NCBI RefSeq assembly: GCF_002142215.1
Contig: NZ_NAST01000015.1
Span: forward strand, 1-64,000
From: Gilliamella sp. N-G2
Lineage (GTDB): Bacteria; Pseudomonadota; Gammaproteobacteria; Enterobacterales; Orbaceae
Direction of reading: 5' to 3'
DNA: 64,000 bases
The notes beneath the pieces are model-generated. The model made no database searches. It was not told where the DNA came from and was given only the letters and a program-made list of their open reading frames with translations. This document shows positions 39,527 through 53,313 of this stretch, piece after piece. Position 1 is the stretch's first letter. Every line of letters begins with the position of its first letter. The position numbers were made by a program, and so were the translations under genes.

Positions 39527-39640
39527 TATGCACTCCTTTATTATTAACGTTCAGCAAATCCACCATACTGAAAAGCCCGTTTTCAGGATACTCAAACAGT
39601 GGATCTACAAAAAAATTTTAGGCTGGCTATTCTAGCCAGC
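39527..39640 (-). promoter_or_regulatory. alpha operon leader (S4-binding pseudoknot RNA)
   Basis: Upstream of rpsM the minus strand holds a hairpin GCTGGCTA/TAGCCAGC (39640-39622). An outer stem ATCCAC/GTGGAT (39604-39599 with 39563-39558) encloses the hairpin CTGAAAA-CGGGC-TTTTCAG (39586-39568). The segment TTTGAGTATCCTGAAAACGG matches my recollection of the E. coli alpha operon ribosome-binding element. S4 binding there traps the 30S subunit and represses the operon. The first hairpin, followed by a run of seven U, may also end spc transcription. Confidence 0.8.
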
Positions 39641-39696
39641 TTTACTATACTTTGGCAAGTAAAATATGCAAAGTTCAATTTCAAAGTTAAATAATA

Positions 39697-39810
39697 TTAA
39701 CCTTGACGTTGTTTGTGTTTACCTTCAATGCAAATAACACGAACAATGCCATTGCGTTTGATGATTTTACAATTTCTGCATAATTTCTTGACTGAAGCAC
39801 GAACTTTCAT
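39697..39810 (-). CDS. rpmJ: 50S ribosomal protein L36
   Basis: The 37-residue protein [15 protein letters not shown]...KHKQRQG keeps the zinc ligands Cys11, Cys14, Cys27 and His32, so it is the C+ form. GGAG precedes the ATG at 39810. It is the last gene of the spc operon, after secY. Confidence 0.95.
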   Translation of the reverse strand: MKVRASVKKLCRNCKIIKRNGIVRVICIEGKHKQRQG

Positions 39811-39836
39811 TTTTTTCTCCGTAACTTCTAGCTAAC

Positions 39837-41174
39837 TTATCGGCCATAACCTTTAAGATTCGCTTTCTTTAACACTGACTCATAACGATTTGGCATCATT
39901 AGAGTCTGTACTTGTGCCATAAAATCCATGATTACAACAACTACAATTAATAATGATGTTCCACCAAATTGCACAGGAACTTTCATTGCATTTGTCATAA
40001 ACATTGGTACCAAACATACAAAAGTAATGTAAATAGCGCCAATTAGCGTTAAACGTGTCATTACTTTGTCAATATACTTCGATGTTTGTTCACCTGGACG
40101 GATACCTGGAATAAATGCACCAGATTTTTTCAACTGATCTGCTGTCTCTCTAGGATTAAAAACCAATGCTGTATAAAAGAAACAGAAGAAAATAATAGCA
40201 GCTGCAAAAAAGATTATGTATAACGGCTGATCATGAGAAAAATATTGTCCAATTAGAACAAAGATGTATCTCCATCCTTCACCATTACCTTGAAACCAAG
40301 AAGCCATCATTGATGGTAACATAATTATTGTTGAAGCAAATATTGCAGGAATAACACCTGCCATATTAATTTTTAATGGTAAATGAGTACTTTGTGCGGC
40401 ATACACACGACGACCTTGTTGTCTTTGAGCATAATTAACAACGATACGTCGCTGACCACGTTCAACAAAAACAACAAAATAAGTCACTCCAACCACTAAT
40501 GCTGCAATTACTAATAATAAAATCGGATGCAAATTACCAGAACGAGCTTGTTCAATTGTTTCATATATAGCATGAGGAAGGCTTGCCACAATACCAGCAA
40601 AGATAATGATTGAAATACCATTACCTACACCGCGTTCTGTAATTTGCTCACCCAACCACATAAGAAACATAGTGCCAGTAACTAAGCTAATCGATGCAAT
40701 AAAATAGAAAGAAAATCCTGGGTTAATAACAACATGACTATAACCAGGAATATTCGGTAAACCAGTCGCAATACCAACTGCTTGTACAAACGCTAAAGCT
40801 AATGTGCCATAACGGGTATACTGACTGATTTTTTTACGACCTGATTCACCTTCTTTCTTCAATTCTGCTAATTTAGGATTAATTGCCGTTAATAACTGCA
40901 CAATAATTGATGAAGATATATAAGGCATTATCCCTAAAGCAAAAATTGAAGCACGGCTTAAAGCACCACCAGAGAACATATTGAACATACCAACAATACC
41001 ATTAGATGATGCTTGTAGTAAGTCCGATAACGCTTTAGTATCAATACCAGGAACCGGAACGTAAGAACCAAGACGGAAAACAATAAGCGCTAAAAGCACA
41101 AATAATAATCGCCTTTTAAGCTCACCACTACCGCCTCGTGTACTTTGAAAATCTAATCCTGGTTGCTTTGCCAT
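39837..41174 (-). CDS. secY: protein translocase subunit SecY
   Basis: The central channel subunit of the SecYEG translocon has 445 residues (E. coli 443) and ten TM helices. Family motifs include [22 protein letters not shown] and, near the C-terminus, a loop with [11 protein letters not shown]. It lies 8 bp downstream of rplO in the spc operon. Confidence 0.98.
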   Translation of the reverse strand: MAKQPGLDFQSTRGGSGELKRRLLFVLLALIVFRLGSYVPVPGIDTKALSDLLQASSNGIVGMFNMFSGGALSRASIFALGIMPYISSSIIVQLLTAINPKLAELKKEGESGRKKISQYTRYGTLALAFVQAVGIATGLPNIPGYSHVVINPGFSFYFIASISLVTGTMFLMWLGEQITERGVGNGISIIIFAGIVASLPHAIYETIEQARSGNLHPILLLVIAALVVGVTYFVVFVERGQRRIVVNYAQRQQGRRVYAAQSTHLPLKINMAGVIPAIFASTIIMLPSMMASWFQGNGEGWRYIFVLIGQYFSHDQPLYIIFFAAAIIFFCFFYTALVFNPRETADQLKKSGAFIPGIRPGEQTSKYIDKVMTRLTLIGAIYITFVCLVPMFMTNAMKVPVQFGGTSLLIVVVVIMDFMAQVQTLMMPNRYESVLKKANLKGYGR

Positions 41175-41182
41175 CTTTCTAA

Positions 41183-41617
41183 TTATTCCTCAATTTTTCC
41201 GCCAGCAGCTTCAATTGCAGCTTTAGCACCTTTAGTTACTCGAATACCACGAACTGTTACTGGTTTTGTAACTTCTCCAGATAACATGATTTTTGCATAT
41301 TCGATTTGTGAATTAATCACATTAGCAACTTTCAAGCTATTTAGGTCAACAATATCGCCTTCAACTTTCATTAAATCAGAAAGACGAACTTGTGCTGTTA
41401 CCATAGCTTTACGTGAGGTAAAACCAAATTTTGGTAAACGACGATATAAAGGCATTTGACCACCTTCGAAGCCGCGACGAACGCCGCCACCTGAACGAGA
41501 TTTTTGACCTTTGATACCACGAGTACCAGTTTTACCTAGTCCAGAACCAATTCCTCGTCCAAGACGCTTAGAAGCATGCTTTGAACCTTCAGCAGGAGAT
41601 AGAGTATTTAAACGCAT
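41183..41617 (-). CDS. rplO: 50S ribosomal protein L15
   Basis: The 144-residue protein begins [20 protein letters not shown] and contains [18 protein letters not shown], the canonical Gly-rich tail that enters the 50S core. Confidence 0.98.
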   Translation of the reverse strand: MRLNTLSPAEGSKHASKRLGRGIGSGLGKTGTRGIKGQKSRSGGGVRRGFEGGQMPLYRRLPKFGFTSRKAMVTAQVRLSDLMKVEGDIVDLNSLKVANVINSQIEYAKIMLSGEVTKPVTVRGIRVTKGAKAAIEAAGGKIEE

Positions 41618-41622
41618 TACTA

Positions 41623-41802
41623 TTACTCCTCAACTTTAACCATGTAATAAACTTGGTTTACCATACCGCGGATTGCTGGTGTATCTTCCCGTTCAACAGT
41701 ATGACCAATTCGACGTAATCCTAAACCAACTAACGTCGCTTTATGCTTCGGTAGACGGCCAATAGAACTACGAGTTTGTGTAATTTTAATTGTCTTTGCC
41801 AT
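41623..41802 (-). CDS. rpmD: 50S ribosomal protein L30
   Basis: The 59-residue protein (same length as E. coli) reads [20 protein letters not shown] and ends [12 protein letters not shown]. It sits between rpsE (start 6 bp after its stop) and rplO, the canonical spc position. Confidence 0.97.
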   Translation of the reverse strand: MAKTIKITQTRSSIGRLPKHKATLVGLGLRRIGHTVEREDTPAIRGMVNQVYYMVKVEE

Positions 41803-41808
41803 GGCTAA

Positions 41809-42318
<510 letters not shown>

Positions 42319-42323
42319 CTACC

Positions 42324-42677
42324 TTAGAACTGTAGGCCAGCTTCGCGAGCAGCATCTGCTAGCGCCTGAACTCGACCATGATATTGGAAACCTGAACGAT
42401 CAAAAGAAACTTCTTTTATATCTTTCGCTAATGCGCGTTCTGCAATTGCTTTACCAACTGCTGCTGCTGCATCTTTATTTCCAGTGTATTTTAAACTTTC
42501 ACTGATAGCTTTTTCTACTGTTGAAGCCGCTGCCAGTACTTCTGATCCGTTTGGTGCGATAATCTGCGCATAAATATGACGCGGAGTACGGTGAACCACT
42601 AAGCGAGTTGCAAGTAGTTCATGCATCTTACGACGCGCTTTAGTTGCACGACGGATACGAGCTGATTTCTTATCCAT
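42324..42677 (-). CDS. rplR: 50S ribosomal protein L18
   Basis: The 117-residue 5S rRNA-binding protein includes [20 protein letters not shown] and ends [19 protein letters not shown]. Confidence 0.98.
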   Translation of the reverse strand: MDKKSARIRRATKARRKMHELLATRLVVHRTPRHIYAQIIAPNGSEVLAAASTVEKAISESLKYTGNKDAAAAVGKAIAERALAKDIKEVSFDRSGFQYHGRVQALADAAREAGLQF

Positions 42678-42686
42678 AGTGTTACC

Positions 42687-43220
42687 TTACTTTTTCTTAG
42701 CTTCTTTAGTACGCACAACTTCATCTGCGTAACGAACACCTTTACCTTTATAAGGTTCAGGACGACGATAAGCACGGATATCGGCAGCTACTTGTCCAAT
42801 CAACTGTTTATCAGCGCTTTTCAGAATGATTTCAGTTTGTGAAGGACATTCAGCTGTTACACCTGCAGGTAATTGATGATCAATTGGATGTGAATATCCA
42901 AGAGATAAACCAATTGTATTACCTTTAACTTGTGCACGATAACCGACACCAACTAGCTGAAGTTTTTTAGTAAAACCTTCAGTAACACCAACTACCATTG
43001 CATTAATCAATGCACGAGCTGTACCTGCTTGAGCCCAAGCATCAGCAAAACCGTCACGAGGTGCAAATTTAATTTGACCTTCTTCTTGATTAATTACAAC
43101 AGCATTATTTATAGTGCGAGATAACTCGCCATTTTTACCTTTAATCGTAATTACCTGACCATTGAGTTTTACCTCTACGCCAGCAGGAACAACGACAGGT
43201 GCTTTTGCAACACGAGACAT
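42687..43220 (-). CDS. rplF: 50S ribosomal protein L6
   Basis: The 177-residue protein begins [17 protein letters not shown] and ends with [16 protein letters not shown] near the C-terminus, the L6 signature. Confidence 0.98.
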   Translation of the reverse strand: MSRVAKAPVVVPAGVEVKLNGQVITIKGKNGELSRTINNAVVINQEEGQIKFAPRDGFADAWAQAGTARALINAMVVGVTEGFTKKLQLVGVGYRAQVKGNTIGLSLGYSHPIDHQLPAGVTAECPSQTEIILKSADKQLIGQVAADIRAYRRPEPYKGKGVRYADEVVRTKEAKKK

Positions 43221-43231
43221 TTTTTTCTCCC

Positions 43232-43624
<393 letters not shown>

Positions 43625-43641
43625 CTATAACACTCCCCTGA

Positions 43642-43947
43642 TTACCAACTTGCCTTTTTAAGACCAGGAATCTCACCACGCATGGCTGATTCACGAACCT
43701 TAATACGGCTTAAACCAAACTTACGAAGGACGCCATGAGGACGACCGGTTTGACGACAACGACGACGTTGACGTGATGGACTAGAATCACGAGGAAGCGT
43801 TTGCAATTTAAGCACTGCATTCCAACGATCTTCATCTGATGCATTAAGATCAGAGATAATCGCTTTTAATTCTTGACGCTTTGCAAAATATCTTTCTGCT
43901 AGCTTTACGCGTTTCTTATCGCGTTCAATCATTGATTGTTTAGCCAT
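43642..43947 (-). CDS. rpsN: 30S ribosomal protein S14
   Basis: The 101-residue long form (C- type, without the zinc Cys motif) has [19 protein letters not shown] and ends GLKKASW. E. coli has the same length. Confidence 0.98.
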   Translation of the reverse strand: MAKQSMIERDKKRVKLAERYFAKRQELKAIISDLNASDEDRWNAVLKLQTLPRDSSPSRQRRRCRQTGRPHGVLRKFGLSRIKVRESAMRGEIPGLKKASW

Positions 43948-43958
43948 TATGCCCTACC

Positions 43959-44498
43959 TTACTTACGAAATGGGAAGTTAAAGGCAGATAATAAAGCTCG
44001 GCCTTCTTCATCAGATTGTGCAGTTGTTGTGATAGTGATATCTAAACCACGAACACGATCAACTTTATCATAATCGATTTCAGGGAAAACGATTTGTTCA
44101 CGAACACCCATGCTATAGTTACCACGACCATCGAAAGATTTTGCGCTTAAACCACGAAAATCTCGAGTACGAGGAAGAGCAATATAAACTAGACGTTCAA
44201 AAAATTCCCACATACGTTCGCCACGTAAAGTGACTTTACAACCAATAGGATACCCTTGACGGATTTTAAAACCAGCAACTGATTTGCGTGCTTTAGTGAC
44301 TAGTGGTTTTTGACCACTGATTGCTGCTAAATCTGCAACAGCATTATCTAATAATTTCTTATCAGTAATTGCTTCACCCACACCCATATTCAAGGTGATC
44401 TTTTCGATCCGAGGGACTTGCATGACAGATTTGTAGCCAAACTGTTCTTGCAGTTTATTTACTACCTGTGCTTTGTAGTAATCATGCAGTTTCGCCAT
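43959..44498 (-). CDS. rplE: 50S ribosomal protein L5
   Basis: The 179 residues match E. coli length if the ATG at 44498 ([13 protein letters not shown]) is used; it has Shine-Dalgarno GGAGTG. A start 4 codons upstream would overlap that site. [12 protein letters not shown] and [20 protein letters not shown] are conserved. L5 binds 5S rRNA. Confidence 0.98.
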   Translation of the reverse strand: MAKLHDYYKAQVVNKLQEQFGYKSVMQVPRIEKITLNMGVGEAITDKKLLDNAVADLAAISGQKPLVTKARKSVAGFKIRQGYPIGCKVTLRGERMWEFFERLVYIALPRTRDFRGLSAKSFDGRGNYSMGVREQIVFPEIDYDKVDRVRGLDITITTTAQSDEEGRALLSAFNFPFRK

Positions 44499-44515
44499 CG
44501 TACACTCCAAATTAC

Positions 44516-44830
44516 TTAATTGATTAATTTATTAGTAGACTTATAAAAACGGACTTTTTTACCGTCTTCAAAACGAAAGCCTACGCGATCTGCTTTGCCT
44601 GTATCAAGGTTAAAAATTGCTACGTTAGAAACGTTAATTGGCGCTTCTTTCTCAACAATTCCACCTTCTTGATTTAATGCAGGTACTGGTTTTTGGTGTT
44701 TTTTCACCAAATTGATACCTTCAACAATCACTTTACCAGTAGACAAAACACTTTTTACTTTACCGCGTTTACCTTTATCTTTACCGGCTAACACGATAAC
44801 TTCATCTTCTCGACGGATTTTAGCTGCCAT
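44516..44830 (-). CDS. rplX: 50S ribosomal protein L24
   Basis: The 104-residue protein has the KOW motif [17 protein letters not shown] near the N-terminus. It is an early 50S assembly protein between rplN and rplE. Confidence 0.98.
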   Translation of the reverse strand: MAAKIRREDEVIVLAGKDKGKRGKVKSVLSTGKVIVEGINLVKKHQKPVPALNQEGGIVEKEAPINVSNVAIFNLDTGKADRVGFRFEDGKKVRFYKSTNKLIN

Positions 44831-44840
44831 TACCCGCTCC

Positions 44841-45230
<390 letters not shown>

Positions 45231-45351
45231 TTAATTATTGTCTAATCTACCTTCATCCACCTCAACTACCATGGATAAGAATAGACAACCAAAAACCCAC
45301 TTACGTGAGGGCGCATAGTATAACACCACTCAAATGAAATGGATAGCATAA

Positions 45352-45377
45352 AATAAACGGCCGGTAAGCCGTTTATT
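45352..45377 (-). terminator. terminator of the S10 operon (after rpsQ)
   Basis: AATAAACGGC (45352-45361) pairs perfectly with GCCGTTTATT (45368-45377) with a 6-nt loop. On the minus strand TTTTATG follows. It separates S10 and spc operons; the spc promoter should lie between it and rplN. Confidence 0.75.
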
Positions 45378-45407
45378 ATATTATGTACAGTTTTTAATCA
45401 ATAAAGA

Positions 45408-45668
45408 TTAGCTAACTGCTTTTTCAACGATTCGAACAAGAGTCCAAGATTTGGTTTTTGATAATGGACGACACTCTTTGATTTCTACAGTATCACCAAT
45501 ACCACACTCGTTATTTTCATCATGTACATGCAATTTAGTCGTACGTTTAATGAACTTACCATATAACGGATGCTTCACTTTACGTTCAATAGCTACAGTA
45601 ATAGATTTATCCATTTTGTCGCTAATAACACGACCTTGCTGAGTACGAATTTTTACTTCAGTAGTCAT
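45408..45668 (-). CDS. rpsQ: 30S ribosomal protein S17
   Basis: The protein is 86 residues from the ATG at 45668 ([20 protein letters not shown]). The frame opens 3 codons earlier, overlapping rpm[21 protein letters not shown] is conserved. It is the last gene of the S10 operon. Confidence 0.97.
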   Translation of the reverse strand: MTTEVKIRTQQGRVISDKMDKSITVAIERKVKHPLYGKFIKRTTKLHVHDENNECGIGDTVEIKECRPLSKTKSWTLVRIVEKAVS

Positions 45669-45669
45669 A

Positions 45670-45861
45670 TTACGCACCCGCCTTCTCAGTTAATAACGTT
45701 TTAACTCGTGCAATATTACGACGCACTTGTTTTAACATATGAGTTTGTGTTAACTGACCTCCAGCTAATTGCATACGTAAGTTAAATTGCTCACGTAATA
45801 AATTAAGAAGTTCAGTATTTAACTCTTCAACGCTTTTTTCGCGTAGCTCTTTTGCTTTCAT
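45670..45861 (-). CDS. rpmC: 50S ribosomal protein L29
   Basis: The 63-residue two-helix protein ([19 protein letters not shown]) is L29, part of the exit-tunnel platform used by trigger factor and SRP. It abuts rplP and rpsQ. Confidence 0.97.
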   Translation of the reverse strand: MKAKELREKSVEELNTELLNLLREQFNLRMQLAGGQLTQTHMLKQVRRNIARVKTLLTEKAGA

Positions 45862-46284
<423 letters not shown>

Positions 46285-47022
46285 TTATTGTTTTCGGCCT
46301 TTGCGCTGCTTTTTCGGTTGAGCAGCAGGTTGTTTTTCTGCTTGTTCAACGGCAGCCATACCACCAAGGATCTCACCTTTGAAGATCCACACTTTAACAC
46401 CAATAATACCATAGGTTGTCAATGCTTCTGATAAACCATAGTCGATGTCCGCTCTTAATGTATGTAATGGTACGCGACCTTCACGATACCACTCACTACG
46501 AGCAATTTCAGCGCCGCCTAAACGACCACTTACTTCAACTTTGATACCTTTAGCACCCGCCTTCATTGCATTTTGTACCGCACGTTTCATTGCGCGACGG
46601 AACATAACACGGCGTTCTAACTGAGAAGTAATACTGTCAGCAACTAATTTTGCGTCTAGTTCTGGTTTACGAACTTCAGCAATATTAATTTGTACTGCAA
46701 CATCACGTTTCTCTTTTTTGTCTTTGTATTTATTGACAATAGAAGCTACGGCATTACGTAATTTCTCAACGTCCTCACCTTTTTTACCAATCACAATACC
46801 TGGACGAGCAGTGTGAATAGTAATGCGAACGTTAGTTTCTGCTGAACGATCGATCACAATTTTAGAGATTGATGCTTGTGCTAACTCTTTATTCAAGAAT
46901 TCACGCACTCTAAAATCACTTTCTAAATTATCAGCGAATGTCTTTGTACCCGAATACCATGTAGATGTCCAAGGCTTGACGATGCCTAGTCGGATACCAT
47001 TTGGATTTACTTTTTGACCCAT
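46285..47022 (-). CDS. rpsC: 30S ribosomal protein S3
   Basis: The 245-residue protein begins [20 protein letters not shown] and has the KH domain motif [15 protein letters not shown]. It is about 12 residues longer than E. coli S3, with a Gln/Lys-rich C-terminal tail. Confidence 0.98.
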   Translation of the reverse strand: MGQKVNPNGIRLGIVKPWTSTWYSGTKTFADNLESDFRVREFLNKELAQASISKIVIDRSAETNVRITIHTARPGIVIGKKGEDVEKLRNAVASIVNKYKDKKEKRDVAVQINIAEVRKPELDAKLVADSITSQLERRVMFRRAMKRAVQNAMKAGAKGIKVEVSGRLGGAEIARSEWYREGRVPLHTLRADIDYGLSEALTTYGIIGVKVWIFKGEILGGMAAVEQAEKQPAAQPKKQRKGRKQ

Positions 47023-47036
47023 TGCTATTCTCCAGC

Positions 47037-47378
<342 letters not shown>

Positions 47379-47382
47379 CTAC

Positions 47383-47676
<294 letters not shown>

Positions 47677-47680
47677 TTAA

Positions 47681-48523
<843 letters not shown>

Positions 48524-48826
48524 TTACTCAGCGACGCCAGCAAGGTCTAAATTTTGACCTTCTGCTAAAGTAACGTAAGCTTTTTTCCAGTCGCTACGGC
48601 GACCGATTTGTTGACCACGACGTTTTACTTTGCCTTTAACAACAAGAGTATTAACGTCATCTACTTTGACTTCAAATAGTTGTTCAACTGCGGCTTTAAT
48701 CTCTCTCTTAGTAGCATCTTTAGCAACTTTCAATACTAATGTATTTGTTTTTTCCATTGAAATAGATGCTTTTTCAGAAACATGTGGTGCTCGCAGGACT
48801 TTAAGCAGACGCTCTTCACGAATCAT
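48524..48826 (-). CDS. rplW: 50S ribosomal protein L23
   Basis: The 100-residue protein ([20 protein letters not shown]) is L23, the main chaperone docking site at the tunnel exit. Its start overlaps the rplD stop by 4 bp. Confidence 0.98.
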   Translation of the reverse strand: MIREERLLKVLRAPHVSEKASISMEKTNTLVLKVAKDATKREIKAAVEQLFEVKVDDVNTLVVKGKVKRRGQQIGRRSDWKKAYVTLAEGQNLDLAGVAE

Positions 48827-49425
48827 GCTAACATCTCCTCTACTTGTTTAACGGCATCAACAGTGATAACCACTTTGTCAAATGCAATCAAACTAACTGG
48901 ATCAATACCTGCCACATCACGCACATCAACTTTATATAAGTTACGTGCTGCTAAGAAAAGATTTTCATCAACTTCAGAGGTAATGATTAGAACATCTTTT
49001 AGGTTCATGTCATTTAATTTCTGAGTTAATAATTTAGTCTTAGGTGCTTCAACAGTAAATGTTTCAACCACGATTAAACGTTCTTGACGCACTAATTCAG
49101 AGAAAATACTCTTTAATGCACCACGATACATTTTACGGTTAACTTTTTGGCTATGATCTTGTGGTTTTGCTGCAAATGTTACACCACCACTACGCCAGAT
49201 TGGGCTCTTAATAGAACCTGAACGAGCACGACCTGTGCCTTTTTGACGCCATGGTTTTTTGCCTGAACCAGCGATTTCTGCACGAGTTTTTTGTGCGCGA
49301 GAGCCTTGACGAGCAGCAGATGCATAAGCAACAACTACTTGGTGAACTAACGCTTCATTAAACTCACGTCCGAAGGTAGTTTCGGAAACAGAAAGCGCTT
49401 GCGCGTCTTTTACTACTAATTCCAT
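48823..49425 (-). CDS. rplD: 50S ribosomal protein L4
   Basis: The protein is 200 residues from the ATG at 49425 ([16 protein letters not shown]. coli 201). The open frame upstream overlaps rplC and is not used. In E. coli L4 represses the S10 operon by acting on the leader upstream of rpsJ. Confidence 0.98.
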   Translation of the reverse strand: MELVVKDAQALSVSETTFGREFNEALVHQVVVAYASAARQGSRAQKTRAEIAGSGKKPWRQKGTGRARSGSIKSPIWRSGGVTFAAKPQDHSQKVNRKMYRGALKSIFSELVRQERLIVVETFTVEAPKTKLLTQKLNDMNLKDVLIITSEVDENLFLAARNLYKVDVRDVAGIDPVSLIAFDKVVITVDAVKQVEEMLA

Positions 49426-49441
49426 CTCTATCTCCTCGACG

Positions 49442-50068
49442 TTAAGCCTTGATTGCCGGTTTAACAATTACGTCACTATTGATCGCGCCTGGTACTGCAC
49501 CTTTAATTAATAAAAGGTTACGTTCAGCATCAACACGTACAATATCTAAGTTTTGAACAGTTACACGTTCATTACCTAAGTGACCTGCCATTTTACGACC
49601 TTTGAACACTTTACCTGGAGTTTGGTTTTGACCAATAGAGCCATGACCACGGTGTGCCAAAGAGTTACCATGCGTAGCATCTTGAGTGCGGAAATTCCAA
49701 CGTTTAGTTACGCCAGCGAAACCTTTACCTTTAGATGTACCAGTAACATCAACTTTTTTAACGTCTGCGAAAATATCAACGTTAATGCTTTGACCTACAG
49801 TATATTCGCCTTCTTCAAAACGGAATTCCCATAGACCACGACCAGCTTCAACGCCAGCCTTAGCGAAATGACCTGCTTCAGGTTTGTTTACGCGGCTTGC
49901 TTTTTTGCTGCCAGTAGTAACCTGAATAGCTTGATAACCGTCATTTTCAAGTGTTTTAACTTGAGTAACGCGGTTGCTTTGAACTTCAACTACGGTGACA
50001 GGAATAGAAACACCCTCTTCGGTGAAGATTCGTGTCATTCCTACTTTACGACCGATTAAACCAATCAT
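49442..50068 (-). CDS. rplC: 50S ribosomal protein L3
   Basis: The 208-residue protein begins [39 protein letters not shown] is the loop near the peptidyl-transferase centre. Confidence 0.98.
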   Translation of the reverse strand: MIGLIGRKVGMTRIFTEEGVSIPVTVVEVQSNRVTQVKTLENDGYQAIQVTTGSKKASRVNKPEAGHFAKAGVEAGRGLWEFRFEEGEYTVGQSINVDIFADVKKVDVTGTSKGKGFAGVTKRWNFRTQDATHGNSLAHRGHGSIGQNQTPGKVFKGRKMAGHLGNERVTVQNLDIVRVDAERNLLLIKGAVPGAINSDVIVKPAIKA

Positions 50069-50099
50069 TGTTTCGACCTCTCAATCATTCAGCTTAGGA

Positions 50100-50603
<504 letters not shown>

Positions 50604-50609
50604 GCGACA

Positions 50610-50637
50610 ATTATACGGGATTTATTTGCTAATGCAA
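50610..50637 (-). promoter_or_regulatory. S10 operon promoter
   Basis: On the minus strand -35 TTGCAT (50637-50632), a 16-bp spacer and -10 TATAAT (50615-50610) form a near-consensus sigma-70 promoter. Confidence 0.75.
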
Positions 50638-50682
50638 GGAGTAATTATAAAAACTTGTGTATAATTATCTAATTGATTAGCT

Positions 50683-50722
50683 AATAATGAAACAGTAATC
50701 ATAGTGATGCTGTTTCATTATT
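50683..50722. repeat. perfect 13-bp inverted repeat after psuG
   Basis: AATAATGAAACAG (50683-50695) and CTGTTTCATTATT (50710-50722) are perfect complements around a 14-nt loop. No U-tract follows on the minus strand. It separates psuG from the S10 promoter and may mark the psuG 3' end. Confidence 0.7.
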
Positions 50723-50768
50723 TAAAAGCAGTTTAGATTACAAAATACAATCTTTATTTGCATTAAAT

Positions 50769-51704
50769 TTATTTACTATTGCAATAATTCATCGCAATTT
50801 CAGAAGCTAATTTTGCATTATTAAAGACTAGGTTGATATTTGCTTCTAAACTATCACCACCAGTTAATTCCACCACTTTTGCCAATAAAAATGGGGTAGT
50901 TTCTTTACCTTTAATGCCTTGTTCAACTGATTCTTTTAATGCTTTTTCAATTGCTGTTGAAATTAACTCTTCATCCATTGCATATTCTGATGGAATAGGA
51001 TTAGCAACTACAACTCCACCATTTAAGCCTAAATCCCATTTTACCTTAATCATTTCAGCTATTTGTTTTGCACTATCTAGTTTGACACTAACATCAAATG
51101 GGCTGGTTCGACTAAAGAATGATGGTAGTTTATCAGTTTGATAGCCAACCACAGGAACACCAAATGTTTCTAGATATTCCATAGTTAAACCTAAATCTAA
51201 AATTGATTTAGCACCAGCACAAACAACTGCAACACTAGTATTCGCAAGTTCTTGGAGATCGGCTGAAATATCAAATGTATGTTCTGCCCCACGATGAACA
51301 CCACCTAGACCACCGGTTGCAAACACACGAATACCGGCTAATTCAGCGATAATCATAGTTGCTGCAACGGTAGTTGCACCATTTTGTTTATTAGCTACAA
51401 CTACTGGTAAATCTCGACGACTCACTTTAGTTACATTTAATCCTTCTTTACCAAGAATTGTTATCTCTTCTTTTGACAAACCAGCTTTTAAACGACCATT
51501 AATTACAGCAATAGTGGCAGGTATCGCGCCATTTTTTCTGACAATTTCTTCTACTTTTAATGCCGTTTCAACATTTTGTGGATATGGCATACCATGTGAA
51601 ATAATGGTAGATTCTAATGCCACAACCGGTTGATTATTTTCAAGAGCTTGTTTAACTTCAGGCGAAATATCAAGATATTGATTATATTTAGACACATTGT
51701 TCAT
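50769..51704 (-). CDS. psuG: pseudouridine-5'-phosphate glycosidase
   Basis: The enzyme splits pseudouridine 5'-phosphate into uracil and ribose 5-phosphate. VVALESTIISHGMPYPQN, KEGLNVTKVSRRDLP and FATGGLGGVHRGAEHTFDIS are family signatures. The ATG at 51704 (311 residues; E. coli 312) overlaps the psuK stop as ATGA, implying coupled translation. No pseudouridine transporter gene is adjacent. Confidence 0.96.
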   Translation of the reverse strand: MNNVSKYNQYLDISPEVKQALENNQPVVALESTIISHGMPYPQNVETALKVEEIVRKNGAIPATIAVINGRLKAGLSKEEITILGKEGLNVTKVSRRDLPVVVANKQNGATTVAATMIIAELAGIRVFATGGLGGVHRGAEHTFDISADLQELANTSVAVVCAGAKSILDLGLTMEYLETFGVPVVGYQTDKLPSFFSRTSPFDVSVKLDSAKQIAEMIKVKWDLGLNGGVVVANPIPSEYAMDEELISTAIEKALKESVEQGIKGKETTPFLLAKVVELTGGDSLEANINLVFNNAKLASEIAMNYCNSK

Positions 51705-52792
51705 GAAAGGGACTCCAAAATATTTTGAACACAATTAATTGATAAATTAGGATTATTAGTAAATTCAGATGATAATGTTAATGCCGAACAAGCTTGACCA
51801 AATCGCACACTTTGATAAAAACTCAGTCCATTCAAGTAACCTTGAACAAGCCCTGCAAGCATGGCATCACCAGCACCAGTAACGCTGACAATATCAGTTG
51901 GAATGGATGCAGACCAACCACGATCACCATTGATTTCGCTATAATAAACACCATCAGCACCAGCACTAATTGCAATTCGTTGCACACCTTGCTGATGGAA
52001 CCAGTCAACCACTTTAGGAATATCGTCATTGGTTTCGATTTTTATTCCACTTAAAATTTCAGCTTCTAATCGGTTAGGTTTTAAAGTATGAATATATGAC
52101 AACCAAGGTTTAATCTTATGAGATTTAAATGCAGATACAGTATCAACAAAAATAGGCACTTCTCCTGCATTATTAAACAGCCATGTTAATGCTTCTTGTT
52201 GCAAATTACAGTCGATAACCAGTAATTTAGCATGCTGAATTAACTGCTTAGATTCATTTAATAAACTTGGTGTTAGCTTGTTAATAATATCCATATCATT
52301 AATAGCTATCACCATTTCTCCTGATTCATCAAGCAGAGAGAGGTAAGTTGAAGTACTATCGCCTTTTATTACATGGCAATGCTCCATATTAACACCTGCT
52401 TTTCGGGTATGTTCAATAAGCTGGGCACCATAAAAATCATCACCGATCATTGAGATAAGATGGGTATCAAGTCCTAAAAGCGCCAAATTTTCAGCAATAT
52501 TTCGCCCCACACCACCAGGAGTACAACGAATCTTACCTGGATTAGAATCTTGATAAACTAATTTTTCATCTGAATATCCAGTCACATCCATGTTACAAGA
52601 ACCAACAACAACTACATGATTATGTTCAGACAAAAGATAACCTTTTCCTTTTATATAACCTTTTTGAGTCAAAGTCATAATGTAACCAGCGACACTAGAA
52701 CGGGTAATTCCTAACATTTCAGCAATCGCTTGTTGTTGGATGAAGGGATCTTTGCGAATAATCGTGAGGATCTGCTTTTCTCTTTTATTCAT
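51701..52792 (-). CDS. psuK: pseudouridine kinase with N-terminal HTH (PsuK/YeiI type)
   Basis: From the ATG at 52792 (363 residues, Shine-Dalgarno AGGTG) the protein has an N-terminal winged HTH (about 1-50; QQAIAEMLGITRSSVAGYIM). A PfkB-family kinase follows (CTPGGVGRNIAENLALLG; VSVTGAGDAMLAGLV with catalytic Asp). It phosphorylates pseudouridine to feed PsuG. The HTH suggests it may also regulate transcription. E. coli PsuK lacks this HTH; YeiI has it, so YeiI-like is an alternative name, but psuG linkage supports PsuK. Confidence 0.88.
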   Translation of the reverse strand: MNKREKQILTIIRKDPFIQQQAIAEMLGITRSSVAGYIMTLTQKGYIKGKGYLLSEHNHVVVVGSCNMDVTGYSDEKLVYQDSNPGKIRCTPGGVGRNIAENLALLGLDTHLISMIGDDFYGAQLIEHTRKAGVNMEHCHVIKGDSTSTYLSLLDESGEMVIAINDMDIINKLTPSLLNESKQLIQHAKLLVIDCNLQQEALTWLFNNAGEVPIFVDTVSAFKSHKIKPWLSYIHTLKPNRLEAEILSGIKIETNDDIPKVVDWFHQQGVQRIAISAGADGVYYSEINGDRGWSASIPTDIVSVTGAGDAMLAGLVQGYLNGLSFYQSVRFGQACSALTLSSEFTNNPNLSINCVQNILESLS

Positions 52793-52886
52793 AAACACCT
52801 GTTTATTTTTAAGCATATGTTTAGACTACGACTATATCAGAATCGTTATTAAGTTAAAAGCAGTTAAGTAAATTAGGTAAAGAAAA

Positions 52887-52902
52887 TGTGATAATTATCA
52901 CA
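52887..52902 (-). promoter_or_regulatory. perfect CRP palindrome upstream of psuK
   Basis: TGTGA-TAATTA-TCACA matches all ten core positions of the CRP consensus and is a full palindrome. With a -10 at TATAGT (minus strand 52836-52831), its centre is about 70 bp upstream of the start, a class I position. It predicts cAMP-CRP control of psuKG. Confidence 0.75.
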
Positions 52903-52960
52903 AGCAAAAAATTTGAGGAAAGGGGTTTTTACAGAATGATGTCGCCATCAAGGCGACTAA

Positions 52961-53299
52961 TTAATGATCTTCTTTAGCATGATTTAGGCTATATCTTGGG
53001 ATTTCCACTTCAAGATCTTCATTGGTCACCCTAGCTTGGCAACTTAAACGACTATGAGGCTCGACACCCCAAGCTTTGTCTAGCATATCATCTTCTTGTT
53101 CATCACTTTCTTCAAGTGAGTCAAATCCTTTTCGAACAATACAATGACAAGTTGAACATGCACAAGACATTTCACAAGCATGTTCTATTTCGATGTCATT
53201 GCGCAAAGCGACTTCTAAAATGGATTCGCCTTCTTCTGCCTCTACAGTTTTTCCTTCAGGGCAAAGATCGGCATTTGGTAAAAAGGTAATTTTTGGCAT
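52961..53299 (-). CDS. fdx: [2Fe-2S] ferredoxin, Isc type
   Basis: The 112-residue adrenodoxin-type ferredoxin has ligands in CEMSCACSTC (C-x5-C-x2-C) and a distal Cys in RLSCQAR. It donates electrons during cluster assembly on IscU. It is the last isc gene here; iscX, which usually follows, was not found before psuK. Confidence 0.96.
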   Translation of the reverse strand: MPKITFLPNADLCPEGKTVEAEEGESILEVALRNDIEIEHACEMSCACSTCHCIVRKGFDSLEESDEQEDDMLDKAWGVEPHSRLSCQARVTNEDLEVEIPRYSLNHAKEDH

Positions 53300-53313
53300 A
53301 ATAATCTCATTGG

